A DNA stretch of 64,000 bases. Source: Phytophthora hibernalis. Taxonomy: Eukaryota; Oomycota; Peronosporomycetes; Peronosporales; Peronosporaceae. The notes beneath the pieces are model-generated. The model saw only the letters and a list, made by a program, of their open reading frames with translations, did not search any database and had not been told where the DNA came from. The stretch spans positions 1-64,000 of the forward strand of contig JAAKBF010000377.1 of assembly GCA_012656075.1 (NCBI GenBank), in the 5' to 3' direction. Position numbers and translations under genes: made by a program. Shown piece by piece: positions 29,537 to 40,693 of the stretch (the first letter of the stretch is position 1; every line of letters begins with the position of its first letter).

Positions 29537-30529
29537 GTGAGGCTGAGGGCGTTCCGAGAATGCCTGAAGGGCATGAGTAGGGAGAACTGGTGGATGTATT
29601 CGCAGATATTCGACTTTGAGACGCTTCGTAGACGCTTCCACAAACAGTTCATCTGCCAGACACAGCTGCAGATGATCGAGAAGCTGAAGTCGACTAAGTG
29701 TGCCAAGGGGATGTCGGCCGAAGTGTGGGGCGACCAAGTGTCGGGCCTCTGCGATACTGCCCAGTGTACCGATCCTCAGATGAGGTACCAGTACTTCTTG
29801 TCCGGGTTGAGGAACAAGGAATGGAAGACGGTGCTCACCACCACGATGGTCAACTCGATTCCACAAGCAGTGATGGTGCTACTGTACAATAATATGCATA
29901 TACCTGTGGAAGACGACGCGGACTTCGCGGACGATGCCGCTACGAAGCCCATCACGGAGAACTCACTGATGCAGCAGATGATTAGCATGATGCAGCAGAC
30001 TCAGACCTTGCTGGTCCATCAGCAACAGCAGATGACTCGTCCGCCTCGGTCGCCAAATGGTCGAAACCAAGGCCAGTCGTTCGCCGCTGCGGCTTATGAC
30101 GAGGAGGCTCCGAACATCTCCGTCGCCACCGAGAACGCTCCAAGCTCGACCGGTACTGGAAAGCGCATGGGGCCCGACAAGTACACGCAAGATCGCATCA
30201 GCGTGTGTGGACGCTGCAACTTCCTGGGCTGTAGCCGCGAGACGTGTGGCTACAATAACATGACGTGCAGCAATTGTCGGCAGCGTGGTGATGTCGCTTT
30301 CGAGTGCGACCAGCCGCGTCAGCAGAACAACGGCGGGAACTTCAGGGGACGCCAACCTAATATGAACGGCAATGGTAGTGGCGGTCCGCCTCAAGACAAC
30401 GGCAACGCTCGAACGAGTTCTTGGAACTGTTTCTTCTGCAACCAGCCGGGACATCACAACGCCGACTGCCCTACTAGGCTCGCTCCGATACGCATGGCCG
30501 ACCAGAATGCGGCTCCGACTCAGCAATGA
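29537..30529 (+). CDS. gag: G3 gag capsid and nucleocapsid
   Basis: 330 codons. A retrotransposon Gag domain (WWMYSQIFDFETLRRRFHKQFICQTQLQMIEKL, then MSAEVWGDQVSGLCDTAQCTDPQMRYQYFLSGLRNKEWKTVL) spans residues 20-110. A Gln/Met-rich helix follows (LMQQMISMMQQTQTLLVHQQQQM). Two Cys clusters end it: CSNCRQRGDVAFEC, in which the His of CCHC is Asp, and a complete knuckle CFFCNQPGHHNADC. The stop at 30527-30529 overlaps the next start (ATGA). The N-terminal region is in another frame. Confidence 0.75.
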   Translation: MRLRAFRECLKGMSRENWWMYSQIFDFETLRRRFHKQFICQTQLQMIEKLKSTKCAKGMSAEVWGDQVSGLCDTAQCTDPQMRYQYFLSGLRNKEWKTVLTTTMVNSIPQAVMVLLYNNMHIPVEDDADFADDAATKPITENSLMQQMISMMQQTQTLLVHQQQQMTRPPRSPNGRNQGQSFAAAAYDEEAPNISVATENAPSSTGTGKRMGPDKYTQDRISVCGRCNFLGCSRETCGYNNMTCSNCRQRGDVAFECDQPRQQNNGGNFRGRQPNMNGNGSGGPPQDNGNARTSSWNCFFCNQPGHHNADCPTRLAPIRMADQNAAPTQQ

Positions 30530-31330
30530 TGGGGGCAGGAGGGAGGGAAGAAAGTGTCGCTCCTTCCTCTTGTCAACGGAACGACATGCGTGGGAGCTCC
30601 ACGATCGCCGCTATGGAAGCGATTGGAGGATTTGGGGAGTTCCTGGGAGACGCTAGAGCTGCGAGTTTGGCTCCGGCGTGTGATGAATCGATGGAGAATG
30701 GTGTGAATGTGATAGAGAATGAAGTGAATGAAGAACCGTACCTGGGAGGAACCGGCGTCGAGGTGACGACCGGATGGAGCTCCTCGGGTGCGCCAAGAAT
30801 TGAAGCTGCTGTAAGCGGAGACTGCGAATCTCAGAGTTCTGCGGACACGGGAATCGGGTGCGAAGATTACGCCCAAGAGATGGCCCCAGAAGTGTCTGAG
30901 AGCGCTGGATTGGTAGAAGCAGGCGCTGTAGTGGCAGCGACGTGGGAGGAAGAACGGCCTGATAATGCCGTAGAGACCAATGACTGCGCGTGCGAGGCGC
31001 CAGTCCGAGAAGATGAGAGCATGAGTGACAGCAGCTCCGACGTCGATTACGATGACGAGCGGCCGGTCCTGATCCATTGTGCGATGAGCCTAAACTATGG
31101 GAGAAACGCCCTCGTGGAGAAGGTGACCGTCAAGGGAGATTTCGGCTTGAAGCTCAAGGATGGTGCTAGTGATCTCGCCGGCAAGGCCGTTGACGACTCG
31201 AGTACCCAAGTAGAGACGGGTTCGGCGGAGACCGCCTCGCGGAAGGAAGCCTCTCTCGACCCCGGCGGCCATGGTATTGACGGCATGGTATTGACAGCAC
31301 GACGCTCTTCAAGTCTTGTTCCTCTTAGCG
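30526..31330 (+). CDS. pol: G3 acidic pol N-terminal ORF
   Basis: Starts ATG at 30526, overlapping the gag stop in an ATGA junction. It is strongly acidic (EEPYLGG, MSDSSSDVDYDDERPVLIHC), ending in a basic to neutral segment (LVEKVTVKGDFGLKL). From its place it should be the linker before protease, but the sequence passes at about 31330 into E-family sequence, and a protease motif follows only at 33100-33130. The frame stops at 31359. Confidence 0.6.
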
Positions 31331-31350
31331 AAGTTGGAGTGATAGTGAGA

Positions 31351-32026
31351 ACGACATAGCACCGAATCGCGACGGGTCAGAGGTACCATCAGCTGCCGGA
31401 AGACAGGGAGCAACGACGGAAACCCACGGCAACGAAACCTCGGACACCGGGCAGGAAGAGACTGGGGCATCTCTCGAAGCTACTGAAGAAGCACCGAGGT
31501 CTCTATTCAAGGCTGGGAGCAGGGTGTGGCTCTACATGGAACGCGTGAAACCAGGATTGACCAAGAAGCTAGCACACCGATGGCACGGGCCATTCCGGAT
31601 CAAGAAGAAGGTTGAAGAGTTCGCGTACGAGCTAGAGCTGCCGGATCGAAGTGGTACCCGGTGGTGCATGTCTCACGGCTCAAGGCGGTGAACGAATATG
31701 GCGACCGACCGAGGAGTCGGCTGACAGCTGAGGAGTCCGAGGGTACGAGAATTGATTTTGACGAGGAGCTGTTACCGGAAGACAGCTGGGAGCCTGACAG
31801 AGTAGCAGGCGAATACGAAGTAGAGGCTATTCTGAATGATCAATCACCACTAACAACGAGCACCAATCGTGCTGTCACAGAGTTCAACGTGAAGTCAGTC
31901 GGCCATGACGAGCCTACCTGGGAACCAGCATCAAATTTGTCGTGCGGCGGGTTGCTTTACAACTATCTGCGAACTCGACGCAGCGAACGGCGACTCCAGA
32001 TGGTTCAAATTGCTGACGAGGACTAG
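31351..32026 (+). pseudogene. pol: E fragment in G3: integrase C-terminus and chromodomain
   Basis: Nearly identical to 52097-52768 of E5. Linker with RVWLYMERVKPGL and LAHRWHGPFR, then a frame change near 31650, then RVAGEYEVEAILNDQSPLTT..FNVKSVGHDEPTWEP. The first cage Trp is Ser, as in E5. The stop is at 32024-32026. Confidence 0.8.
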
Positions 32027-32054
32027 CTCGAACCGCTACCGATGATTGAACTAC

Positions 32055-32078
32055 CTACGGGGTTGGTACAGCCCGTAG
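32055..32078 (+). promoter_or_regulatory. Post-pol stem-loop 1 (32-kb copy)
   Basis: Arms CTACGGG and CCCGTAG pair perfectly (7 bp) around a 10-nt loop, 28 bases after the pol stop. Confidence 0.7.
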
Positions 32079-32185
32079 AAGCAGACGAAAAATGATACTG
32101 TACCAGAATGGAAGTCACTGATTACTGAACGACCCAGTCTCCTGGGAGGCTCGGTTTGTGATGGCGAGGTGACGAGAAGAGCTGC

Positions 32186-32209
32186 CTACGGTGATTATGC
32201 AGTCCGTAG
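32186..32209 (+). promoter_or_regulatory. Post-pol stem-loop 2 (32-kb copy)
   Basis: Arms CTACGG and CCGTAG (6 bp, 24 nt overall), starting 131 nt after stem-loop 1. Confidence 0.65.
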
Positions 32210-32397
32210 CGTCAGACGAAGGTGACTACTGCATTATAGTTTGTATATATGTATATGATGTCGACGAACTCGAAGTGGATTTGGATTAAGTGGAACGACT
32301 GGAGACCGAGCTATACCCGTAATGAACTACGGAGCTCGGACATAGTGAGAGTAGCAAGAGGAATGAATGACGAAGCACAACAGCACAAGACCTATGT

Positions 32398-32820
32398 CTA
32401 AATGTCGGCGGAGGCAGCTAAGTCGTCCAACACATCCAGGTTCGATGTCTGACCAGACACAGGCCAGCCGGTGGATGTTGCAGTGGCAGCAGAGAGAGCT
32501 GAGTCCTCGGTTTGGCCTTCATCCTTACCTTCATCATCCGCTGGTCCTGGAGGACCAGTAACCGAGGCCTGAGAGACCCAAGGAGCGCCGATCGAACTTG
32601 GAGCCAAGGACGAATCCACCATGATGCCCGAAACCACCTCCGCCTCGGTCATGCCACGAGGTACGAATAGCGGAACCGGAGAATTGCACGGCGCGAAAGT
32701 CGTGTTGAATGGATGACTAGAGGGCGCATCCACCCAACAGTTCCGCCACAGTTGACGAGCATCCAGGGTTGCGAGCTCGGCTACCCAATCCTCGGACGTC
32801 GGGGCCCACTCAAACGAAGA
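32398..32820 (-). pseudogene. Antisense gene C-terminal fragment (32-kb copy)
   Basis: The frame at 32398-32733 matches the C-terminal end of the E1 antisense protein (FNTTFAPCN..PVPLFVPRGMTEAEV), ending DLAASADI. Further upstream residues continue to about 32820, where a different sequence starts. It ends about eight codons after the point where E1 (GCVG) stops, which suggests that E1 has lost its natural end. The orientation is opposite to the chromodomain frame, as in E1 and E5. Confidence 0.75.
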
Positions 32821-33172
32821 TCCGAGTGGATAAGCACGTCAGTTTCGACTGCTCGTCGCTGTTCTTAGGACGGACGAAGGCGCTTGCCGGTCAAGTGCTT
32901 ACTCCAGCCGAAGAAGCAGACCTGTGCTCGTACGCCTACGTAGTGAACGATAGCGACGCCACGCAACAGCGACGGAAACCCGGCTTGTGAGGTGCCTGAT
33001 ACGGACGAAAGTGGTGAAGACGATGACGACTGCCTGGTGCCGGACGGCAAAAGGTGATCGGGTCCGTGAACGGTATCGAGGCTGCTATGTGGACTGCACG
33101 CCGGCAGAGATGCTCATTGACTCCGGCGCGGTGTCTTTGTGCAAATTTAAGCTCATCTGGAAAATTTTGTAG
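32821..33172 (+). pseudogene. pol: Aspartic protease fragment, probably G3
   Basis: The frame 32769-32990 has a non-E reading (VSFDCSSLFLGRT...). In 32987-33172 the motif AEMLIDSGAVSLC (about 33106-33145) is a retropepsin active site with DSGA. It follows the E fragment and is on the same strand as G3 gag, so it is best read as G3 pol separated from its gag by an E insertion. It is cut at about 33160. Confidence 0.55.
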
Positions 33173-33238
33173 GAGCTGTGTCACGAAAAGGTACACTGTC
33201 ATAACTATATTCGAAACATGACTAATTAGAGTGAAGGT
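33163..33238 (+). repeat. Breakpoint-associated 80-bp sequence, copy 1
   Basis: GGAAAATTTTG...GTGTCAC.AAAAGT...ATATTCGAA.CA.GACTA.TTAGAGTGA matches 51957-52036 over its length with scattered changes. Both copies lie exactly between unrelated transposon fragments. Confidence 0.55.
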
Positions 33239-33282
33239 TGTACCAATATGCATATAAAAAAGAAAAACACCATGGGAGCGTA

Positions 33283-33350
33283 CCTGTTCTTCTGCTCTCT
33301 GGATGCAGCTAGTGAGTTCTGGGCCATCATGATGACGAATTAAGTTGCCG
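33283..33350 (+). pseudogene. pol: E RT motif A fragment
   Basis: Reads LFFCSLDAASEFWAIMMT, matching LWFCSLDAASGFWTIMMT of E RT. It ends in a stop and then meets LTR-5. Only about 20 codons remain. Confidence 0.65.
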
Positions 33351-33361
33351 AGCCGGAGAAT

Positions 33362-34251
33362 TGTCGTGTAGGATCACGCAGAAATTCTCACTACCAAATG
33401 GTATGAGTCCCACCAACAACACTCGCTTCCCCTCGTCAGGTCAATGAGCGTTGGATCAGACTTGATGATCAGGAACGATCCCATACACCGGGTTGGCTGT
33501 AAACACTCTGTACATCTAGGTTGTATTAGCTCAACCCAATAACCTGCACCACTAGCCACGAGCGAGGGCTAGTATGCAATATTGCGCTTTCGCGCGAACC
33601 CCGCAGTCCCTCAGAAGGAAGGGTACTGGCTGTCAAGCCTAATACGGGTTTGCCAAGGTAAAACCTCGGCGGGTAGTAAAATATGTATGGAACACTCGGT
33701 CCCACTATAATATATGGCGAACGACGCTTCTCGTCGCTCCCAACACTCGGCCACTCTAATCTCTTGGACTGACCAGCAACAAACCCTCGGTTCAATGCAC
33801 CTTGGGCTCGCTGACCAGCACCCCACAAGCCGAGCGTATTCAGACCCTAAGATAAGCTAGCTAGACTTACCGAAGACGGACTTGACCCTTGGTGACTTGG
33901 GTGGGGAGACTGCTGATTTTTTTATGTTGATATATGGCTCTGATGCATCTGTAGTCAATCCTATAGCTAGTCCTATATCTAAATACAAATATCCAGTGTG
34001 AACCGATCCCAGTATGTGATCCTGTACCCGGCTCTATAAGACCGAGGGTACAAAACTGAAATGGGTACAAACGAGGGTTCGTACCCTCGGCCGGGAATTT
34101 ATTATACCCGACCGAGGCCTCGGTCACTAAACTATCGTGGTCACTGTGGCGCGGGGAATGTAATCCGCCAATCAGGGCACGCCGGTCACTTTCCTTCAGC
34201 AGGGGCAACCTTGCCGACTGGCGACCGAGCGCCCCAAAACTTAACACCACA
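33362..34251 (-). repeat. LTR-5, 3' LTR of E4
   Basis: 890 bp with intact ends (TGTCGTG...AACACCACA on the plus strand). Subtype b, sharing ATATATGG with LTR-6. The polypurine tract follows at once. Confidence 0.9.
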
Positions 34252-34264
34252 ACTGCCCCCGCCT
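34252..34264 (-). other. Polypurine tract of E4
   Basis: Complement of GAGGCGGGGGCAG adjoining LTR-5. Confidence 0.75.
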
Positions 34265-34317
34265 CGACGCAAGCTCCCGCAAGTAGTGCGCGTCGTGGCG
34301 CCTCGTATCTTCGCACT

Positions 34318-35283
34318 ATGGTCCATCCGTCGCGTTTTCAGCGACGCCACCGCGGCAGCTCTCCGTGCCATCGCTCCGAATGATGAGGTAAGCTGCTCCA
34401 CCTTCATCACCTCGACATATTGCATTATTTCTGACTCTTCGTTCCATCTTCCTTCAATACCACAGGTGCAATCACCAGAGCCTGCCGATGCTCCTGCTGA
34501 CGTCCCTAGCACTGCCGAGTCTTCGGTGCAGACTCCACAACGTCCCGATGGTCCTCCGCCGGCTGACAGCGGTGCAACTGAGAGTTCGCCACTTCCTACG
34601 CCTCCTTCATCAACCGACGCTTCGCCAGTCCAGGAATTCCAGCTCCACGGCACACCCGCGGCGGTCTCCGGACCCTTGGGCGCTCGAGACACTCGTCGTC
34701 TCGGTAGGGTGTCAGACCGACACCTCCGGCGTGCCTCCTACTCCCGTTGCTTCGACCGAGCCTTGGTATCTGCTCTAGTCGAGCAGCGTCTCCTCCAATT
34801 GGGTCAGCTCGTGGTTGGTGTGGCTCGTCAGCGTCCTCGGCGAGTCGATTTGTCGCTTGACAGCCGGATGGAGCAAGCCACAGACCTCGGTGAGGTGCTG
34901 AATGCCGCTGTGGCTCCCGCCCAACTTCCACCGGGTGAGGCCGAGCCCGTCGTCGACCTTCGTAACGGGGTGGCAGAGCTCAAGGCTCGAGTTGCCGACA
35001 CCGAGGACCGTCTCCATGCAGAGACGCGAGAACGCGAGCAGTTCGAACGTTTCAGCATGCAAGCCACCAGCGACGAGTGTCGTACTCGTGTTCTCTGGAT
35101 AGCCTTCCGTCAGTTGTACATCGCTTTCAAGGACGAGCATGAAAGGCGGCCGCGCACCTGCGCCAGGCCAACGCTACCATCGCTGAGCACGATCGCATAG
35201 TGGGGCTCTGGGCTGCACGCGCAACCACGGCCGAGGCTTCAGTGACGTCGGCACAGCGACTCCTCCACCAGGACCGTGAGCGT
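34318..35283 (+). pseudogene. E4 antisense gene, 5' third
   Basis: Same start (ATG, HPSRF), same 78-nt intron (34388-34465, GTAAGC to CACAG), P/S/T segment and coiled coil as E1. Two bases are missing near 34338, so the ATG frame is lost at once. A further shift occurs near 34690-34760 and another near 35150. The sequence ends at about 35283 in the second coiled-coil block (HQDRERF) and joins pol linker through about 45 bases of unknown origin, a join also present in E5 at 51840-51890. Confidence 0.75.
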
Positions 35284-36529
35284 TTCGGGTCGTCGTAGCC
35301 TTTCTTGTACACTTGGAATTCGCGGTGAATTCTCTGTAATCCTCAGTACTGCTGCTGCTTCACGTCGGTTAAGCGACTCATTGTGCTCGCGGGCTCTCCG
35401 AGCCTTATCGACCTTCGGGTACTCCATCGCCATTTCCCATGCAATCTCTTGTTGTCGGCTCACTTCTCGGCGTCACGCTAGCGCATCAGTTTGACCTCGA
35501 GATCCTCATTTTAGTGATGACGACATCGCTCGCAGCGTAGACCGAGCATCCCATCCATGAACGAGGAAGAAAGGAGTATCCTTCCGAGTGCCGTCCTGAG
35601 AGTTGTTGATAGCGAAGACAAGTCGTTCGGCGATCTCGTCCCAGTCTTGTTGCAACGGGTCTTCCGCATACACTCGCACTGATTGCATGACGGTCTTGAC
35701 TGATCGTTCCTGATGCCTGTTTGCTTGCGGACGATAACTCAACGTGGCCCTCGACCGAGATTGCATCATCTCAGCAAATGCTTGAAAACCTCACTCATGA
35801 ACCGAGGGTCTCGGTCATGACGAATCATCGTTGGTGCTCCGAACCTTCGGTAGACACACTCTTCGAATGCCTGGGCGACTTTTAATGCGGTAGTATCTGA
35901 TATGTCCTTCCCCATAACGAATCCTGTGAACGCGCATTGAAACTGTAGCAGCGCGGTATTCCCTTGCCGAGATTTCGGCAATGGTATGACGAAATCCATC
36001 GAGACCAGCTGGAATGGACTCTCGGCTAGTACATTCCCAGGAGAGTACTCTCTGAGCTGCGGTCGACTTTTGCTCGAGCTGCAGTCTGGGCAGGACCGCA
36101 CATACCGCTCAACGTCTGCGTACTGTCCGATCCAATAATAGTCCATTTTCGCTCGGTGGTATGTTCGACCGATGCCTTGGCGACCCCTTCTAACGAGTCG
36201 TGGCAGCTCTGTAATACTTCCTGAATCATCGTTATGGGTACCACCAGACGCATCTTGGTCTCTTCTCGGTTGTCATTACCCCACCGACGACTCGCTCCGA
36301 TAATATACAGCACGCCGTCCTCGCTTAGTGCAAATTTGTCGGCCATTTTCCATGCATCTCTCGCCGCACTGTAGCTCAAGCTAGCTTCCTCACCTCGGAG
36401 AACGGCCTTGAGGTTTAACCACCTCAGCTCCTCGTCCTGGGCAGCAGAGATCGTTCGTCTTCGCTCTTCTTGAATGGTTACCGGGTCGACATCGTCTGCA
36501 TTTGGTGCTCTGACGCTTGCTTCGGTCAT
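35239..36529 (-). pseudogene. pol: E4 integrase and chimeric tail
   Basis: The linker plus zinc finger frame (36026-36529) is shifted after the first His by a base gain (GCGACCCC at 36181). The core (35506-36146) contains VSMDF, RHDRDPRF and HQERSV but is split at about 35790 by a lost base (CTTGAAAACC). The tail 35239-35463 (SRQQEIAWEMAMEYPKVDK) runs into the deletion join with antisense-gene sequence. Confidence 0.8.
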
Positions 36530-36700
36530 TGGTAGCTCGCTTTTGTTTCGTTCCGAGTCTCTGAGGCTACCCCGTCTGCTTCGTTTCGTTGCGTTACGTC
36601 GTTCTGGTCCATCACCGAGGGCTAACTCGCAAACCGGACACGCTTCTTTTGTGCTCTCGCTTGTCGGCGGGTCGAGACGGGTATGTAATCCGGCACGTCC

Positions 36701-37650
36701 TCACAAAATCGAAAAAGATTTGTTACAGGGTGCTTGGCGGGCCACACGAGCCCGGGCTAGGCTGACCGACGCTCTCTCGTCGATAGCCGCTTCGCAGAGT
36801 GTTGGCGTGGCGACCTCGGGCGAAGGGTCGTAGATGACTTCGTCGATTCGGTTGAGCTCGACTAATTCCGTTTTCCTGGTTTCGGCCGAAACCACGCTTG
36901 ACTGTTTGCTGTTGAGAGCTTCTGTAGCTACCGAGTCTGCAGCTGCATTGAACTCTCGGATCACGTGGAAATATTTCACCGACCGAAGCTTGGCTGTGAG
37001 TTCTCGGTGGTGGTTGAGTTGGGCCATCAGATTTTCCTTCCGACAGGCCATCACCCCTAGGGACTGCTGGATTGCGAGTCTCGAGTCTCCCACCACAATT
37101 AAATCCTCGGTGCCGTGCTCCAGCGCTGTCAAGACACCGTTGTTCATACCTGCGTACCTCAGCGAGGTTTACTGTGGTGGTCTCGAGATAAGCACTCGCA
37201 GCCGTCACTACCGTCCATTCTGGTAATTTCCATAATATTCATGAGCAACTACCATACCCGCCATTCTTCTCCGTCTTGGCTGAGCCATCAAAAGACATCA
37301 CCACGCCATTGTATGTCCTCGGTAGGCTTGCGTATAGCAAGTGTGGATCCATTCGAGCAGTCAGCGAACCCCGTGACAGTGGGGTCACCCGCGCTAACGA
37401 GTCTTCCAGTTCAACAAAGCTGGTAAACCCAGCTTGTAGTAGCTGAGCGAAAGCACAATCGCGTTCCTTGACTCGGTTGACCTTCAGGTGCCACGGGGAC
37501 AATATGACCGCGAAGTGGGTCGTACGACCGAACAATGTCTTTGACTTATGTACCCACTCCAGTGTCGAGAACCGAGTGTAGACGTGGATGGTCCGTCCGA
37601 CCAGCTGGGTGTAACACACTTTCAACAGTAACAGCAAGGACATCACCTCC
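36701..37650 (-). pseudogene. pol: E4 RNase H pair
   Basis: Decayed first RNase H (37239-37646) and second RNase H (36910-37305). All four acidic positions of the second domain are visible (FDGSAK, NLAE, GDSRLA, AAADSVA), but a stop near 37240 and an inserted base near 37158 split it. Confidence 0.8.
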
Positions 37651-37696
37651 TTCTCTGCTGGTGGTAGTTCATCTCTGCGTCTTTCAGTACGCGGGC

Positions 37697-38960
37697 TCAG
37701 AACCGCACAGGGTGTAACTTGTCATCGTGATACTGCATCAGAGTGGAACTCAGAGCCCACTCATTAGCAAATAACGTCACTTGCACCTCTTTTGCTCGGT
37801 CGAAGTGTCGTAGTATCGGCGCGTCTGCAATCTTCTGTTGTAGCACCGCGAAACTTTGGTGAGCCGCGGATGGGTTCCCCGCCGGTGTAAAGTCCTCATC
37901 CTTGAGTTGGTACAGGGCGGCCTCGTAGACTGCAAAGTCTTGAATGAATATGCTGTAATAGTTCAACGCACCGAGGAATGCCTGCATGCCTTTCTTCGTT
38001 GACGGGAACGGCAGCTCCGTCACTATCTTCAACTTCTTTGAATCGACCTGAATGCCGTCGGCCGACACTTCATGCGACAGGAAATCCACTCGACCTTGTA
38101 CAAAAATTCTCTTCGTGAAACTCACACTTATTCGACACTCACTAAACCGTTGAAGCAGGCGGTCCAGGGTGGCTAGACAAGAGTAAAAAGTCTCGGAGCC
38201 GAAATAAATATCGTCAACGAACGACCGCCGATCGAACACTGGCACCAACGAGGATTCATCTGCTTCCCCGTGGAGAACATACCCGCGACAGGACTGTTCA
38301 CCAATTGGGTCACAGCGTCGAGCGTCGCCGAGGACTCGTGGTCAGCCTCGAATTTGGTCGGAAAAGCTGTCGAAGCCTCGGACAGTTGTGCAGAACCGTC
38401 GGTCACCCTGTCCTTGCGGCTTCAGCGGCCGCTTCAGCCGACCGCGTCAACTCAGAGAACTGGTTCCAACCGCCTTTGGGCTGAACAAACCCCCATAAAG
38501 CGTTATCGATCATTCGTTGGTAAATCATCGGTGCGTTCTTCAGGCCAAAAGCATACGTTGCCACTCGACGTGGCCAAGTGCACAAACGAAAGCCGAGATT
38601 TTCCGAGCTCTCATCGTCATCATGATCGTCCAAAATCCGCTAGCTGCATCTAAAGAGCAGAACCACAGATAGGCTTCTAGGTCCGTTAACAAATCGTCGA
38701 CCAGCGACATGGCATACTCCAAAATCGCGGTGATTGCGTTCACCATCTTCTAGTCGATGCACAGGCGAATATCAACCCCGTATTCTTCAACACAAGCACA
38801 ATCGGGGATGCCCACGGGCTGTTTGAGAACGCTACCAGCCGAGCTTTCAACAAGCCTTTCAGTAACTCGTAAAGCATCTCCAGGTGCTTCAAAGGTGTAC
38901 GTCAAGCTCTCTGTTTAATTGGAAGTTGCCCCGTACGTCGATATCGCATACCACGCCATA
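37697..38960 (-). pseudogene. pol: E4 reverse transcriptase
   Basis: SLDAASGFW (about 38655), broken motif B (38543-38554), the 90-residue insertion, SFVDDIYFG (about 38210-38225), FLGALNYYSIF. Frame breaks at motif B and inside the insertion are the same as in E1 and E5. The frame 37697-38248 is open and ends at a TGA shared with E5. Confidence 0.8.
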
Positions 38961-39064
38961 GGCTGGCGGTGGCAGAGCATTTCCGCTCGCAATCATGATC
39001 TGTACATGTCGCTTTAACACGCTGATCAATGCCCGTTGTTGCTCGGACGTGGCTTTCGGGTTCA

Positions 39065-39609
39065 CTACGTTGGGTCCTGTATAATGCAAACCGTCTCCGA
39101 AGCTTCGGTCAGGTCAGGCAGGAATTCCAACTCGTGGGCGAAGTCGGTCAACTCGATTTCATTTGCCACATGCTCGGCCACACCACCAGGAGCATCGTCA
39201 ATTTCGACAGCGTCGCCAGCTGAGACGCATGTCATAAGCGCTACAAACACCGACTACAGACGTGCCTCCGAATCTTCGGTGACCACGGATTCTGGTGCCT
39301 CGCCGGTAATTACATCGCCGTCACCCCTGTCCGAGGATTCGGACGTGGTTGAATCTTCACATTCCTCGGCTTCAATGTCCATATCCATCATGTCCGAGGT
39401 TACTAGTGTAACGGTTACTGTCGGGTGGTCGCACCCACTCGGCTGTCCGTGGCACTCTTCAATGCTCTGTAACGATCCACCCGATGCCCATCTTGGTGCG
39501 CTATCGGTCGGGAAAGAATCTTCCGAGGCGTCGGATATTCCCGCGGCTCGACTGCTGGTGGTTGACTGGCTAACCACTGCTCGTACAGCATGCTTTCACG
39601 CTTCAGCAA
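39065..39609 (-). pseudogene. pol: E4 protease-RT linker
   Basis: Acidic linker frames (39254-39577, 39415-39609, 39065-39250), identical in protein sequence to the E5 linker. Contains the segment TTSESSDRGDGDVITGE that E1 has lost in part. Confidence 0.6.
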
Positions 39610-39717
39610 CGTCGTCCCGACACTCGGCGTACGCTAGCACTTGCCATTCGTCGTACTTCGCCGATCGTAGCCGGATGTAGCCACGCCCTTGCGGGAGATC
39701 GCCACGCGGTACCCATA

Positions 39718-40616
39718 TTACGACCGATTCGTGGTTGGAACAGTGAGCAACCTCGGTGACGCATTAGTCAGCCGGATAATCGCTGGTTGGCCTCGCTGAA
39801 ACCTCGTCACTGTCGGCACGAGATTCCCAATCCGGCGAATCCACGCATCGTGGGTGTTCAGAGATGGACGTCGTCGAGGTAGTTTGAACTCGTTCCACTC
39901 CCGTCCGGCAACTGACAGATCCTCGGTCGGGCAACCGACCACTTGTAGACCGTATACTGGAGCGTCCTCCGCGTTCTGGGACGTCACCAGGGGAACCATA
40001 ACTTCATCCGGTAACCGGGCCGTACCATGAAACAAATCTAACCGCACTCCAGCTGGTATCATGAAGTCCGTTCCGAGGCCTACATTGACTCCTGCGCTAT
40101 GATCCATAATCCACAACTCGAATTCATATACTCGCTCCCACCCGAGGGTGATCTTAACGAGTGCTCGGCGGCGTGTCTCCATCACTCCTGGATTGATTCC
40201 TCTAACCTACAGACTGCGACCGTGATCGGAAACCTTCCGAACGCGTAGTTTCTTTGCATAGGAAGCTGATATCACGCTCGTATTCGCTCCAGTGTCAAGC
40301 AGAATCCTCGTTCGCGCGTCGTCCTCACCATGGCACGCAATCGCTTCCTCTTGTCGTAACGTTGGAACGACCGCCACCCCATCCTCTCACCAGACAACAA
40401 CTTGATTGCCTGGCCGAGACTTCGGGGCTCACGCTCGGTCACAGCCATACTTGCGATTGAAGCCTCGGTAACCGTACCAGCAGCTTCCTTCGCACATCCC
40501 ACATTCACTTCACTCTCACCGAGGCTTGCGCCTCTCTCTTCTCCATTTTCCGTCGATTTCACATAATCCATATTCAAGTCATCAGGCCGTTTGCACAAGC
40601 CAGTGAACGCAAACAA
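39718..40616 (-). pseudogene. pol: E4 aspartic protease
   Basis: N-terminal part FAFTGLCKRPDDLNMDY (40272-40616), then a shift, an active-site region at about 40250-40310 in another frame, and the C-terminal 155 residues (39718-40185). A stop codon lies between them (TAG at 40206-40208, changed from the E1 codon). Not functional. Confidence 0.8.
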
Positions 40617-40693
40617 ATAGTCGGCGTCCAGTGCAGGCTCGACTTACTGTGGCAGCCCGATTGGGACCAACCCAGTTTCAGTTGGCGGGCTGC

